From the IMG/VR virus record IMGVR_UViG_3300046536_000656, positions 1 to 56,888 of that record: DNA of 56,888 nucleotides. The stretch is one strand, 5' to 3'. Below the pieces are notes generated by a model, which saw nothing but the letters and a program-made list of their open reading frames with translations, did not search any database and had not been told where the DNA came from. Made by a program: the position numbers and the translations under genes. Source of the DNA: a virus. The first letter of the stretch is position 1; every line of letters begins with the position of its first letter. Below are positions 33,561 to 42,267 of the stretch, one piece after another.

Positions 33561-35521
33561 GACGGCTTTAACAGACTCATCGGGTTGTCCGACCCCTTCC
33601 CTTTATGGGCTGGCGGGCCGCCGGCTGGAGAGGCGCTCCCGGGTGGAGGCGGCAACTCCGGCATGCCACCGGGCGCGCCACCGCCGGTCAGTGCCTGCCC
33701 AGCCTGGGCGGCCATCAGCCGCTGCGCCTGCTTGTCCTGCTCCTGGTCGAGTTCCTTCTCGACGTTGTCGTACAGGCTTTCCATGTCCATTTCCTTGTAC
33801 AGGGTCTTGCGACTCATGTCGCCAGTCCGGCGCAAGGCCATGGCAATCATCTGGTTGTTCTGCTGGTTGACGTTCAGCATCGTCCCACCACCACCGATAT
33901 CGAAGAAGAAGTTTTGCGCGTGATCCTCGGCTCGTCGCCCGGTCGGTACCATCGTGCTCGTGTTTGCATCGAATACGTCCTGGGAGGTCACACCCGCGCG
34001 CCCGTACATCCACATACGTCGCGACAGCGTGTAGAACTGCATCTCGTTCGGCACCATCTGGTCGCCGATATCCCGGACGCCGATCTCCATGTACCGGCCG
34101 CGCAGTCTCATGATCGTCTGCTGGGTTTCCTTCAGCCCCTGTAGGGTGTCGCCCGCTGGCGTGACTTTCTTACGCGCCAACCCATTGACGTCCAGAAGCC
34201 CTGAATCGTCGTCCATTTCGTTCTGGGCGTACATCCCCATGTTCGAAACGTAGTTCGGGAGCATCGGCGGATTCTGCCATGCCGGCGGTGACGGTGACAT
34301 CGGGTTGTATCCGATCTTCGCGTTCGGCATGTTCGGATCCAGCGCATTCTTGATCGCGTCGGAGAACGCGCTATCCGGGAACAGGAATGGCGGGTTCACC
34401 GCCTTTTTAATCATATCGAGGGTCCCGGCCAGGACGGTGTTGACGATGTCCTGAAGCGGGATCTTCGACCGCAACTCGGATATTCCATGGAACTGCCACG
34501 GTACCGGCTTCAGCCGGAGCGCGACGAACGGGAATTTCCCATGCCAGAAGAAGTTCGGACCGTCATACAGCGGATAGAGTTCGGTCCCTCCGGTGATGAT
34601 CAGCCGGCCGCGAGGATAGAGCGGGGCGCCGGGCTTCACTTCGTAGTACCAGTTGGTTCCGGGCGTCCCCATCTTCACGATGTTCTGGCTGGTGTTGATC
34701 GAATAATCCTTGATCCAGAATTCTCGATACCATGCCTGAGCAACCGCAGACTCCCCGAATTCTCGAGGACTGCCGACCCACCGCTGCATCTGCGGGCTGA
34801 GCATGTCGAAGTTCATGGCGCCCGCCTGGCGTGGCCGTTGGAACGGCTTCGCGTAACGGGAGAGCGAATCGTCTGGCTGGACGAACGAACCGGGGCCAGG
34901 GAAGTTCCGACGGAACCAACTGATGTTCCGGACAGACTCGTATATGCAGCCTTCCCAGTCCTGCAGGTTATGCGCCGGGCCGATCGGGATCAGATCGTAC
35001 GGGCTGAGCGGGTAAAGCTGGAAGTCGCCACGGCCGCCACATAGCTGCTTGTTCCAGGCGATCCGCAGGTATCCGGTCGTCAAATAGGCGTAAATGACGG
35101 CCATCGACAGTTGGAAGTCGATGTCGTTCTTCACCCACCAGGATTTCGTGATCTTTGTCAGGAGTTCGGCCTGGTCGTCCCACGTATCCTCGTGGGCCTT
35201 GACCTCGTAGATCGGCCGGATATCCGTCAGGATCGCGACCGTCTGCTCCATCGAACGCAGGAGGCGGTTATTGACCGGGCTGGCTTTGTAACTCGGGCGC
35301 CGGTTCGGCCACTGGTCGCCCATCAGGTAGACGATATCCTGTGGCAGGTTCTGGATTTCCTTCGAATCGCGCATCCATGCCGACCCCTCATCGAGCGCCG
35401 CACGTAGCCACGCGCGGCGCCGGGCCGACTGCTGATCGGCAGTCAGATTCGGGTTGAAGTCCAGGAACTCGTAAGGGTGACCTTGGGCGCTAGGACCCGC
35501 CCACGATTGAACGGTTGACAG
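33557..35521 (-). CDS. Portal protein
   Basis: About 655 residues. The frame is open up to 35587, but the first ATG (35374) would cut off the conserved-looking helix ADQQSARRRAWLRAALDEG. No ATG, GTG or TTG lies upstream in frame. CTG 35521, with GGAGG 4 bases before it, is the best start. Portal features: an N-terminal helical region, the wing-type WVKNDIDFQLSMAVIYAYLT segment, GYLRIAWN, LSPYDLIPIGP, a stem/clip-like central helix pair and the C-terminal Gln-rich crown (DQEQDKQAQRLMAAQ) with a Pro/Gly tail. It forms the dodecameric DNA gate. Zinc-ribbon genes separate it from the terminase. Confidence 0.85.
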   Translation of the reverse strand: MSTVQSWAGPSAQGHPYEFLDFNPNLTADQQSARRRAWLRAALDEGSAWMRDSKEIQNLPQDIVYLMGDQWPNRRPSYKASPVNNRLLRSMEQTVAILTDIRPIYEVKAHEDTWDDQAELLTKITKSWWVKNDIDFQLSMAVIYAYLTTGYLRIAWNKQLCGGRGDFQLYPLSPYDLIPIGPAHNLQDWEGCIYESVRNISWFRRNFPGPGSFVQPDDSLSRYAKPFQRPRQAGAMNFDMLSPQMQRWVGSPREFGESAVAQAWYREFWIKDYSINTSQNIVKMGTPGTNWYYEVKPGAPLYPRGRLIITGGTELYPLYDGPNFFWHGKFPFVALRLKPVPWQFHGISELRSKIPLQDIVNTVLAGTLDMIKKAVNPPFLFPDSAFSDAIKNALDPNMPNAKIGYNPMSPSPPAWQNPPMLPNYVSNMGMYAQNEMDDDSGLLDVNGLARKKVTPAGDTLQGLKETQQTIMRLRGRYMEIGVRDIGDQMVPNEMQFYTLSRRMWMYGRAGVTSQDVFDANTSTMVPTGRRAEDHAQNFFFDIGGGGTMLNVNQQNNQMIAMALRRTGDMSRKTLYKEMDMESLYDNVEKELDQEQDKQAQRLMAAQAGQALTGGGAPGGMPELPPPPGSASPAGGPPAHKGKGSDNPMSLLKPS

Positions 35522-35852
35522 AAGGCCTCCGCGCCGGCTCGTCCGACAGGATGATTCGTTTTGCGACGTACGGTCGCGTGACTTCGATCAGCCGCCGGCA
35601 GATCCGGCAGCGGAACGGGATTCGATCTTCGCCCGGTGTATGGTAATTTTCGGCCTCGTACATCGATTGCCGATTCCGATGGCCACACTTGGGGCTGGGG
35701 CAGACGAATACGATGTAATCGGTGCCCGTGTCCTTCTTCTCCATCGCCCGCAGTTTGGACGGGTCGTCCTCGACCGGCACCCACCGCCGCATCGTCCCGC
35801 CGCCCTTGTTCACGATCTTTAGCGCGGTCGTCCGCAGAATGATCTCGCTCAT
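35490..35852 (-). CDS. Zinc-ribbon protein
   Basis: 120 residues. Two metal pairs: C-x4-C (CPSPKCGH, about 51-56) and CRIC (about 82-85). Between them is a short strand pair, the order of a treble-clef or rubredoxin-like ribbon. It is the first of four consecutive zinc-ribbon proteins between portal and terminase. The C-terminus overlaps the probable start of the portal gene. Function unknown. Confidence 0.65.
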   Translation of the reverse strand: MSEIILRTTALKIVNKGGGTMRRWVPVEDDPSKLRAMEKKDTGTDYIVFVCPSPKCGHRNRQSMYEAENYHTPGEDRIPFRCRICRRLIEVTRPYVAKRIILSDEPARRPSVNRSIVGGS

Positions 35853-36196
35853 CGGCGGCCTCCCATGTCAAAGACCTTGCCGATCTTAGGCGTCTTCTTT
35901 CGGATCTCGCCGCCGACGGCCTCGAGGTCGGGGTCATCATAGTCATGACGTACCCCGTACTCGCGAGCGATGAACTCCAGGTCTCCCTTTGAGGCTATTT
36001 TCATCGGCTGCCCATCCGGGCGCACGTGCCGGGTTTCGAACGCTTCGAATACCTTGACGGAGATTTTCAGTCCTCCGAGTACCCGGAACATCTTCGCTCC
36101 ACAGCACGACGGATCGTCGTCATGATTCTGCGAGGAGCAGACGGTGTTTGGCTGGATGGCCCCGCATGTTTCACATTCAAAATCGTGGATTATCAT
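35849..36196 (-). CDS. FmdB-like zinc-ribbon protein
   Basis: 115 residues from ATG 36196, which overlaps the upstream stop (ATGA). The N-terminus MIIHDFECETCGAIQ, with CCGAKMFRV further on, is the FmdB/'CxxC...CC' regulatory zinc-ribbon pattern frequent in phages next to terminase and portal genes. The C-terminal half is charged. Its role is not known; a structural or regulatory metal protein is likely. Confidence 0.7.
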   Translation of the reverse strand: MIIHDFECETCGAIQPNTVCSSQNHDDDPSCCGAKMFRVLGGLKISVKVFEAFETRHVRPDGQPMKIASKGDLEFIAREYGVRHDYDDPDLEAVGGEIRKKTPKIGKVFDMGGRR

Positions 36197-36786
36197 GCGC
36201 GTTGCGGCGCCCTGTTGAAGTACGTTTCGATGTAGGCAGAGAATTCTTCCTGACACCATTCCTGCACGGTCTTGTCCGAGTACTCCGCGGCCTCGGCAAG
36301 GCCGCCCTCGAGCGCCCATTCCGGCAGGTCGATGACAACCTGCGTACCAGTCGGCTGGACGCCGCCCGGGCGCAGCGGCGCGCGCGAGCGAACGGTCGCG
36401 ATCTGTGCGCGTAACGAACGGATTTCCGCTTCCTTGTCTTTGTTGTCCGTCACGTACGCGAAGATTGCCCCCTTCAGGTCCGGGCCGCCGGTAAGCACGG
36501 TCCCCGTGATTTCCTCGATCGCCTTCTTGGTCTCCGGGTCGATCACGATGTTCATGGCGGCGCGGGCAGCCGGATCCATCACGACCGGCGCATCAGGCGC
36601 CTTATAGAAGTTCGGGTATTTCGTTCGCGCCTGTGCGCGCAACATGTTGAGTTCTTCCGTATCCTCAAACTTGTGGCCGGCGCGACAGTTCGTGAAGAAC
36701 TGCCCCGGACGGTCCATCAACGGGTTGACTACCCCGTTATTCAGACAGATCGGGCACGGGTCTTTTGTTGTGATATCGGTCGACAT
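36193..36786 (-). CDS. Zinc-ribbon protein with coiled coil
   Basis: 197 residues with GGAGAGAG before the ATG. An N-terminal CPIC pair (11-14) and C34 with H38 form a ribbon. A helical segment (EAEIRSLRAQIATVRSRA) at about 118-136 may coil. The C-terminus is acidic and amphipathic. It is flanked by other zinc-ribbon genes. Function unknown; possibly an assembly chaperone. Confidence 0.6.
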   Translation of the reverse strand: MSTDITTKDPCPICLNNGVVNPLMDRPGQFFTNCRAGHKFEDTEELNMLRAQARTKYPNFYKAPDAPVVMDPAARAAMNIVIDPETKKAIEEITGTVLTGGPDLKGAIFAYVTDNKDKEAEIRSLRAQIATVRSRAPLRPGGVQPTGTQVVIDLPEWALEGGLAEAAEYSDKTVQEWCQEEFSAYIETYFNRAPQRA

Positions 36787-36795
36787 GTCTCTCTC

Positions 36796-37413
36796 CTATT
36801 CTGATTTGGCCGTCAAGGGCAGGTCGGAGAATTCAAGGAAGACGACCGGCGGTTTGAATTTCCGGCCGATGTATTTGCACTGAACGCCTCCCAGTTGCGG
36901 AGAGGTCGCGAACGGATGCTCGTACCGGCCGCCCTTCATTCCGGTCAGGGACGGGCTGTCCAGGCGTAGCCCGCAGGCGGGGCAATTGAAGACACCGCCG
37001 ACCATCTGGAGACTCAGCCCGCGGTCGCTGATTTCCGAGCGGATCTGGTCGCGGACGTGCGCGATCTCGGCGATCATCTCAGCGCGGAGCGCGGAATCCA
37101 TCTCCTTCGCAGTTCCAACTGCAAGGCCAACTGCAGCGTCTGCGTTGAAAGTTACGCCGTCGCCGACATACGAAACGCCTTCGTCCAGGCCAAGCCCCAT
37201 TGCCGACATTTTCGCCATGTTCTCCTGGCTGGTCGGAACCTCAATGTCGGGCTTCGCTCCGGCGATGAACTTACGGGCGCCCGTCTCGTCCTGAACCCAT
37301 TGGCCATCTTTCTCCTCCGGCAATTCGGTCCCCGGCAGTATCATCTCGGCGACTGGCGGGCCTCCCGCGGTCCCGCCTTCCTGACTGTGCTTCTCGTGAT
37401 CTTTCTTCGGCAT
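36796..37413 (-). CDS. Zinc-ribbon protein near terminase
   Basis: 205 residues, AAGGAGAG before the ATG. The first 60 residues are charged and probably disordered, a helix follows (AEMIAEIAHVRDQIRSEISD), and then NCPACGLRLDSPS with C178 gives a zinc ribbon. It is the gene directly after the large terminase. Function unknown. Confidence 0.6.
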   Translation of the reverse strand: MPKKDHEKHSQEGGTAGGPPVAEMILPGTELPEEKDGQWVQDETGARKFIAGAKPDIEVPTSQENMAKMSAMGLGLDEGVSYVGDGVTFNADAAVGLAVGTAKEMDSALRAEMIAEIAHVRDQIRSEISDRGLSLQMVGGVFNCPACGLRLDSPSLTGMKGGRYEHPFATSPQLGGVQCKYIGRKFKPPVVFLEFSDLPLTAKSE

Positions 37414-37422
37414 GGTCTCTCC

Positions 37423-39453
37423 TTAAAGGTGGTTGTATTCCGGAGTTCCGGAATTCTCCTGTTTGTCAAATAGTGAAAAGTCGGTGTTGTGGGCGCCGCG
37501 GCCGTCATCCGGGAGCGGCGCCTCGTCGAGCATCGTGAACAGGCGTGGATCGAGTTCCATCAGGCAGTAGCAGCAGATCATCGCGCCAAACAGCGCGTCG
37601 TCGTGCTCACCGCCTGCCGCCTCGAAACGGTCTGTCTGGTCCGGGTTTTCGTTGATGAATGCCTGGCATTCAGAATGGAGTCGAGAACTCCGGATCTCTA
37701 CCGAATCGTCGATCAGGAGCGTGCGGAAGCGCGTGATCAGATCGTTCCGCGCTTTCTCGGTACCCGTGTCCCATCCCCAGAAGTTCGTAAACCGCGACTT
37801 CGCAGTCTTATCCTGCCGGCGCCACCGGTAGACCTTCGGGTACCGATGCACATGCAGGATGTTTCCGATGTGCTCGGTCATGTTGTTCGACTCGGGCGAA
37901 ATCTCGCACGTGTTGTACATGTGCCCGAGCGCACAGACCATCTGAGCCAATTCCTTCGGGTTCGCGTACCCGCGGTACTCGACGCACTGGCGGATCCGTT
38001 CGCCCTTACGGCGGGGGACCCGAAAGAACTGGGCTGCCGAGAAGTCCAGTCCGGGAATACCCTTCGCCGGGTCGGATGCCCCGTAATAGATCTCCTTGGT
38101 TGTCGGCCATTCCCAGATCCAGAGCGGTGCCTGGTTGAGCATGCTCAACTGCTCGTTCGTCAACGGGCCGGTCGCGCTCGCGCTACGGGCGAAGTACCGG
38201 ACGAGTAGTGGCTTATCTTCCTTGAAAATCAACTCGCCGGCCCATATCGGGTACCGGACGTCCCGGACTTCGATCTGCGCCAGTTTCTTTAACGGGAACG
38301 CCGGAATGCCCTTAGAGCGGAACGCCGATCGCGCAAACGACGGGTATTCCTGTTCAACCTTCTCGGCATCTCCTTCGGTCGCTTCGAACTGCTCGGCCTG
38401 CTCTCTCCGCCAGGCCATCTGTTCCTTCGAGATTTCGAACGCATATTGATCGCGGACCTTCGAGGCCAACTCGGTTTCTTCTTTGGTGAAGTAGAACTGC
38501 GACTTCTCGACCTCCGAAGTGAACGGCTTCGAGTACGTCTTTTCCTTCCACCATCCGGCGAATACCGGTTTGAACTGCCCGCGCCCGCGCATGGCCGCAT
38601 CCCACATCTTGAGGAACGCGTACTTTTCGCCCGACCCCTTGGCTGTCCCCTCGACCACACAGATGACGTACGGGTTCTTCTTTGGCAGCGACGGCAGGAT
38701 GTCCGACGTCAGAATCTCCGGGTGTGTCCAGAGACCGAACTCGGTCGCGTGCACGTTGTGGAGGGTGAAACCTCGAGAGGAACCGCTCGGCTTGTTCGCC
38801 GCGTCGACGAAGAATGCGCTATTCAGACCGGGGTTGCGCATCTGCTCTTCTTTGTCCTTGCGGTTGAATCGAAGGATACCGTCCCCGTGGTTATTGACCT
38901 CGATCTCCGGGCGCATCCACCACGGCAAAAAGCTGTAGGCGAGCACGCTCATATTGAAGATCTGTTTGGAGCGCTTCATCTCGTCGGCGATCACGAGCGA
39001 GTTCGTCAGACGGTTACATGTCGTTTCCTGGAATAGCGCGCCCTGAACGAGCGTCGACCAGCGGATCTGGCGGGCCTTCAGCAGGAGGAACCACGGCGGA
39101 AGTCCGGCTTCCCAGGCGGCAACGAATTCGGCCCACAGGATCTCCTGGGTTTCGGTGAACGGGCTGACGGTCTGCAGGCGGGGCGCCTGCCAATCCTCAC
39201 CCTTCGTGTTGATGACGAAGTAGTTTTCGAGGTAGTAGCGCTTGCACTGGTGGGTCCGGCCGGTCGCGCGCGCGAGTTCGATCTGGATCGCGCCGATCTC
39301 CTTCTCGGACAGCCGGGCGAGCGTCGCCCGTCGGTCGCCCTTGTTCTCGGCAAGACGGGCGTCCAGGAGTTCGATCAGATCCGAAACGTATGCGTCTCGG
39401 CGTGGGATCCGCTGTGCTATCGTTCCGCCCTTTAGGGGGGAAGGTCTTACATA
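37423..39453 (-). CDS. terL: Terminase large subunit (start unresolved)
   Basis: The frame is open from 39453 to the stop at 37423 (677 codons); the true start lies a little inside. The first GTG (38994) cannot be right, because the ATPase P-loop lies upstream of it: LLLKARQIRWSTL (about 39092-39054). Other motifs: NVHATEFGLW (ATPase motif II region), and the nuclease residues YYGASDPAKGIPGLDFS, CEISPESNNMTEHI and GGEHDDALFG (the RNase H-like DNA-cutting site). No ATG, GTG or TTG precedes the P-loop in frame; ATA 39420 or ACG 39423 after GGGCGG, or CTG 39378, are candidates. It packages DNA through the portal. Confidence 0.85.
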   Translation of the reverse strand, partial: YVRPSPLKGGTIAQRIPRRDAYVSDLIELLDARLAENKGDRRATLARLSEKEIGAIQIELARATGRTHQCKRYYLENYFVINTKGEDWQAPRLQTVSPFTETQEILWAEFVAAWEAGLPPWFLLLKARQIRWSTLVQGALFQETTCNRLTNSLVIADEMKRSKQIFNMSVLAYSFLPWWMRPEIEVNNHGDGILRFNRKDKEEQMRNPGLNSAFFVDAANKPSGSSRGFTLHNVHATEFGLWTHPEILTSDILPSLPKKNPYVICVVEGTAKGSGEKYAFLKMWDAAMRGRGQFKPVFAGWWKEKTYSKPFTSEVEKSQFYFTKEETELASKVRDQYAFEISKEQMAWRREQAEQFEATEGDAEKVEQEYPSFARSAFRSKGIPAFPLKKLAQIEVRDVRYPIWAGELIFKEDKPLLVRYFARSASATGPLTNEQLSMLNQAPLWIWEWPTTKEIYYGASDPAKGIPGLDFSAAQFFRVPRRKGERIRQCVEYRGYANPKELAQMVCALGHMYNTCEISPESNNMTEHIGNILHVHRYPKVYRWRRQDKTAKSRFTNFWGWDTGTEKARNDLITRFRTLLIDDSVEIRSSRLHSECQAFINENPDQTDRFEAAGGEHDDALFGAMICCYCLMELDPRLFTMLDEAPLPDDGRGAHNTDFSLFDKQENSGTPEYNHL

Positions 39454-39480
39454 TCAGCCGGCGGCAACCGGCGTACGAAG

Positions 39481-39930
39481 CTATTGGGCTTCCAGGCGGT
39501 CAATCAATGCGTACATTCTAAACAAGCCTTCTTCGAAGTGCTGCTCTCGCTCTGACTCTGGCGTCAACTCTGTCACGAGCATTTCCTCGCCGATATCAAA
39601 CATTTGACCGCGCTGGTACTCACAGTCAAACTTGGCTAGTGCCCCGACCATGACAGCCGCGTGACGTTCATTAGGTGCACGACGATCTTTGGCGGCAAGC
39701 CATTGGGCGACCAGTCTTTCGGGGCGGTTATCTGGATAGACGCATGTCCAGTGGCTGTCGCCGGCCGCGAAATTACGAAATACGAAATCGCCAGTATGGA
39801 TCTCGCGGTTGCATGTATGGCACGGATCACCATCAAACCCAGCCTCGATCTTGACCTTTTGACCCTTCCAGCCCGTCCACTTCCAGATCTCCCAACCTCG
39901 ATAGATAATCGGCAGCGCTGGCGTGCTCAT
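39481..39930 (-). CDS. Hypothetical protein with CxxC
   Basis: 149 residues with GGGAGGACCGA before the ATG. It contains YRGWEIWKWTGWKGQK and a CHTC pair (37-40) with a later Cys, resembling small PARP-type or treble-clef metal sites seen in phage proteins ('CHTCNREI..GDFVFR'). The C-terminal half is helical and acidic. It lies just upstream of the large terminase gene. Function unknown. Confidence 0.6.
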   Translation of the reverse strand: MSTPALPIIYRGWEIWKWTGWKGQKVKIEAGFDGDPCHTCNREIHTGDFVFRNFAAGDSHWTCVYPDNRPERLVAQWLAAKDRRAPNERHAAVMVGALAKFDCEYQRGQMFDIGEEMLVTELTPESEREQHFEEGLFRMYALIDRLEAQ

Positions 39931-40448
39931 TCGGTCCTCCCGCGTTCTTTCAGGATCGTCTTCAGGCCGATCTCCTTCGCCATCGTCTCGAGGTCCATCG
40001 TATCGGTATCGGTTAGAAATCCTTGTTTCTTCAGCAGTTCAAACTGCTCGCGCATATAGAGCGCCTCGTCACTGTTCGGGATGAACGAACCGCCGGTCGC
40101 AGTCAGCGGCGTCTGCGGATTCACCGGGAGCGCCGGCATCAGCCCGGGCATTGTCCCGGCGACCGACCGCCGCTCGATCTGAACGACCCGCACGATCAGC
40201 ACTCCGCACACGTAGAGGAAGGCGGTGGCGACCAGCAGGAATATCGTGGCGACGAAGATCAGGAGCAGGGCCGAGAATGGCGCGCTCGGGACCGGCGATA
40301 GCCTGAGCACCCAATAGCGCTCGACCGGGGGGAAGGTTAGAACGATGATCAGTGCAAGCATCGCCAGGCGCACATACGGCCAGACGGCTCGACCAGTCCC
40401 CCAGACAACCGATCCCACGCGCGCGCCAGCTAACCAGAATTTATTCAA
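39927..40448 (-). CDS. Membrane protein, two transmembrane segments
   Basis: 173 residues. Two hydrophobic segments (about 26-42, YVRLAMLALIIVLTF; about 60-85, FSALLLIFVATIFLL then VATAFLYVCGVL) are followed by a soluble C-terminal helical region (ALYMREQFELLKKQG). Position next to the terminase does not reveal a role; a holin would normally be shorter. It could anchor a phage function at the inner membrane. Confidence 0.6.
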   Translation of the reverse strand: MNKFWLAGARVGSVVWGTGRAVWPYVRLAMLALIIVLTFPPVERYWVLRLSPVPSAPFSALLLIFVATIFLLVATAFLYVCGVLIVRVVQIERRSVAGTMPGLMPALPVNPQTPLTATGGSFIPNSDEALYMREQFELLKKQGFLTDTDTMDLETMAKEIGLKTILKERGRTE

Positions 40449-40644
40449 TGAAACCCCTTAGATGACAGTTCCGTATCTCTACGCCAACAACGCCAGCAGG
40501 AACCACGATCATCGGAGAATGCTTAAAAATAAAGCGGCCTCGCGTCGATCCGGTGCGTTCAATTCTCACGCCGTCCAATATCTGTCCGTCGCTCATCACG
40601 TAAGATGGCGGGTCTGTAACATGCTGATATTTAACATCTGCCAT
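40441..40644 (-). CDS. Small hypothetical protein
   Basis: 67 residues from ATG 40644 (TGATG overlap with the upstream stop). Beta-rich, with the ending VVPAGVVGVEIRNCHLRGFI. It overlaps the membrane-protein gene by 8 bases. No family recognised. Confidence 0.5.
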   Translation of the reverse strand: MADVKYQHVTDPPSYVMSDGQILDGVRIERTGSTRGRFIFKHSPMIVVPAGVVGVEIRNCHLRGFIE

Positions 40645-41273
40645 CAAAACATCTCCTCGTTTTCTTCCGTGACTTCCGTCGCCTGGGTTTCGATGATCTG
40701 ACGAGAGGCCGGAATCGGGGCACCGCGCTGGCGCTCGTGAATCCGGTCGATCATATCCTCGTACGTCAGTTCGCCCGCTCGAGACCCGTCGTTGTTATTG
40801 ATCTGCGTATTCATGTTGATCGCCACCTGCGTGCTTGCCGGCTTCTCGTTCAGCCCCAGGATCTTACTCGCCGCCTCGATTCCCATCGCAAGGGTTTCCG
40901 GGTCGATGATCTTTTCCGTGTGGATCTCGCCCGTCTTTGGGTCGATTCCGACGACAATCTTTTCGCCAGTCAGTAGCGCATCAATGGCTTCCTCGAGTTG
41001 GTTCTTGTCGAGTTTCTTGCGCAGCCGCTTTCTCAGCTTCTCGTTCTCGAGCGCGCTTTCAAACCGCGCGTCCCGCAACGCCATTTGCTGCTCGACCTCG
41101 CAGATCGCGCGACCCCGCTTGACGCTCTCCTGGACGACCGCTGGCGTCACCTGGTCGATCGTCGCAACCTCAACGATCGTCATCTCGTGATCGCGCACCA
41201 TCTTGTACCGGCGCACGTCCACCGACGCCTCGTCGATCTTGGCCGGCAAGTTAGTCTCGTCTTTTCGCCGCGT
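40644..41273 (-). CDS. Possible small terminase subunit
   Basis: About 209 residues if it starts at ACG 41273, which stands 6 bases after AGGAG; the only standard start is TTG 41249, with no good ribosome-binding site. Helical and charged: EQQMALRDARFESALENEKL, KRLRKKLDKNQLEEAID. Then AASKILGLNEKPASTQVAIN, a phrase frequent near the C-terminus of small terminase subunits ('lLGLdaP.k.ei'). An N-terminal helix-turn-helix is not obvious. Position before the large terminase supports the call; a replication or DNA-binding accessory is the alternative. Confidence 0.5.
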   Translation of the reverse strand, partial: TRRKDETNLPAKIDEASVDVRRYKMVRDHEMTIVEVATIDQVTPAVVQESVKRGRAICEVEQQMALRDARFESALENEKLRKRLRKKLDKNQLEEAIDALLTGEKIVVGIDPKTGEIHTEKIIDPETLAMGIEAASKILGLNEKPASTQVAINMNTQINNNDGSRAGELTYEDMIDRIHERQRGAPIPASRQIIETQATEVTEENEEMF

Positions 41274-41285
41274 ACCCCACTCCTA

Positions 41286-41693
41286 TTACAACTTGGAGTT
41301 CTTCTTTAACTGTACATGGTACGCCAGTTCGATGAACCGACGTATTGAATCGGGAGACCGATCCTTAAGCCGCCTCGACTGCAGGTACGACCTAACCTGC
41401 ACGACGCTAACGCCAATCAGCCGGGCCGTCAACTCGACAGGTAACTCCTGATCGACTGACGTTATGAAAGCCCTTAGCCGGCCTGATCTACGCCGGCGTT
41501 CGGCAATGAACGTGTCGAGGTCGGAGACTTTAAACCGGACGGTACACCCCATCTTGACGTACGGCAGGTACCCGCGGCGCTGCCAATTCTTGACCGCGTG
41601 GAACGTCACGTCCATATAGGCCGCCGCATGATGGACATCGAACAGGCGGGAGTCCATCATGACGATCTCCTCGAGAGACCCCTTCTCGATCAT
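41286..41693 (-). CDS. Helix-turn-helix DNA-binding protein (excisionase/MerR-like)
   Basis: 135 residues. About 18-60 reads LFDVHHAAAYMDVTFHAVKN then WQRRGYLPYVKMGCTVRFK, a winged HTH_17 domain as in excisionases and MerR-type proteins: helix, recognition helix, then the 'G.LP..r.G...r' wing. The C-terminal half has a second possible HTH (LTARLIGVSVVQVRSYLQSR). It might be a transcription switch or a terminase DNA-recognition factor. It overlaps the RRM gene by 4 bases. Confidence 0.72.
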   Translation of the reverse strand: MIEKGSLEEIVMMDSRLFDVHHAAAYMDVTFHAVKNWQRRGYLPYVKMGCTVRFKVSDLDTFIAERRRRSGRLRAFITSVDQELPVELTARLIGVSVVQVRSYLQSRRLKDRSPDSIRRFIELAYHVQLKKNSKL

Positions 41694-41950
41694 GCACGCT
41701 TCGCCGGCTGCTGCGCCATCTCAACCCGGATCTTCCGGCCGAGCACGGGACAATCCCGCATCTGCTCGATCGCTTTATCCGCGTCCACCCCGTCCTTCAG
41801 GGTGACGAAGCCGAAGCCGCGGGATACCGATTCCTCGTCCCGCATGATCTTGACGGCCGCGACCCCGAAGCCGTCCGATTCAAACGCGGCCTTGAGGTTG
41901 TCCTCTGTCGCGTCGTAATTAATATTTCCGATAAACAACTGCTTTCCCAC
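41690..41950 (-). CDS. RRM-type RNA-binding protein
   Basis: 86 residues, from GTG 41950 with AGGAGG 5 bases upstream. A full RNA-recognition motif: RNP2 is LFIGNI (5-10) and RNP1 is RGFGFVTL (about 44-51), with the aromatic residues needed for RNA stacking present. The C-terminus is short and basic. Single-domain RRM proteins are known from some bacteria (for instance cyanobacteria); one in a phage operon is unusual. It may bind phage mRNA or the tRNA precursors (inference). Confidence 0.85.
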   Translation of the reverse strand: MGKQLFIGNINYDATEDNLKAAFESDGFGVAAVKIMRDEESVSRGFGFVTLKDGVDADKAIEQMRDCPVLGRKIRVEMAQQPAKRA

Positions 41951-41958
41951 TGGTCCTC

Positions 41959-42228
41959 CTAAGTTTTCTCAACCTTGTCTTCCCGTACCCGCTTGATATC
42001 CTTGAACGCGTTCAGGATCAGCCTCAACTCGCCCGTACCCGAATAATCTTCGATGTCGGCCAGCAAGACCGTGATCTGCTCGACGATCAGCCGCCCGGCG
42101 ATCACCCATTTCTGGACCTCGGATTCGTTCGCTGCGTTCGTCTTCGCCCAGGTCTCGCGCATCGCCTGGTACATGCGCATCAGTTGTAGCAGCCTGCCTT
42201 CGAACTCCTGATCGTCCTTAATGGCCAT
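41959..42228 (-). CDS. Small helical hypothetical protein
   Basis: 89 residues from ATG 42228; an in-frame GTG at 42267 would add 13 residues. All-helical with a repeated hydrophobic pattern (QEFEGRLLQLMRMYQAM, VIAGRLIVEQITVLLADI). It is the first gene of the leftward operon behind the divergent promoter region 42229-42303. Function unknown. Confidence 0.55.
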   Translation of the reverse strand: MAIKDDQEFEGRLLQLMRMYQAMRETWAKTNAANESEVQKWVIAGRLIVEQITVLLADIEDYSGTGELRLILNAFKDIKRVREDKVEKT

Positions 42229-42267
42229 GTCCGTTAGGTTTATAGAATACTTCGGCCTAAATTGCAC

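Noticed and set aside
33557-35374. Portal starting at ATG 35374
   Set aside because: The frame continues upstream with a helix typical of portal N-termini, and a GGAGG-CTG start fits better.
37423-38994. Large terminase starting at GTG 38994
   Set aside because: This start removes the ATPase P-loop and about 150 conserved-looking residues that continue in the same open frame upstream.
39927-40448. Holin
   Set aside because: Two membrane segments, but too long, with a large soluble tail and no endolysin nearby.
41286-41693. Excisionase implying a lysogeny module
   Set aside because: No integrase, repressor pair or attachment site is visible; the protein is only classed as an HTH DNA-binding protein.
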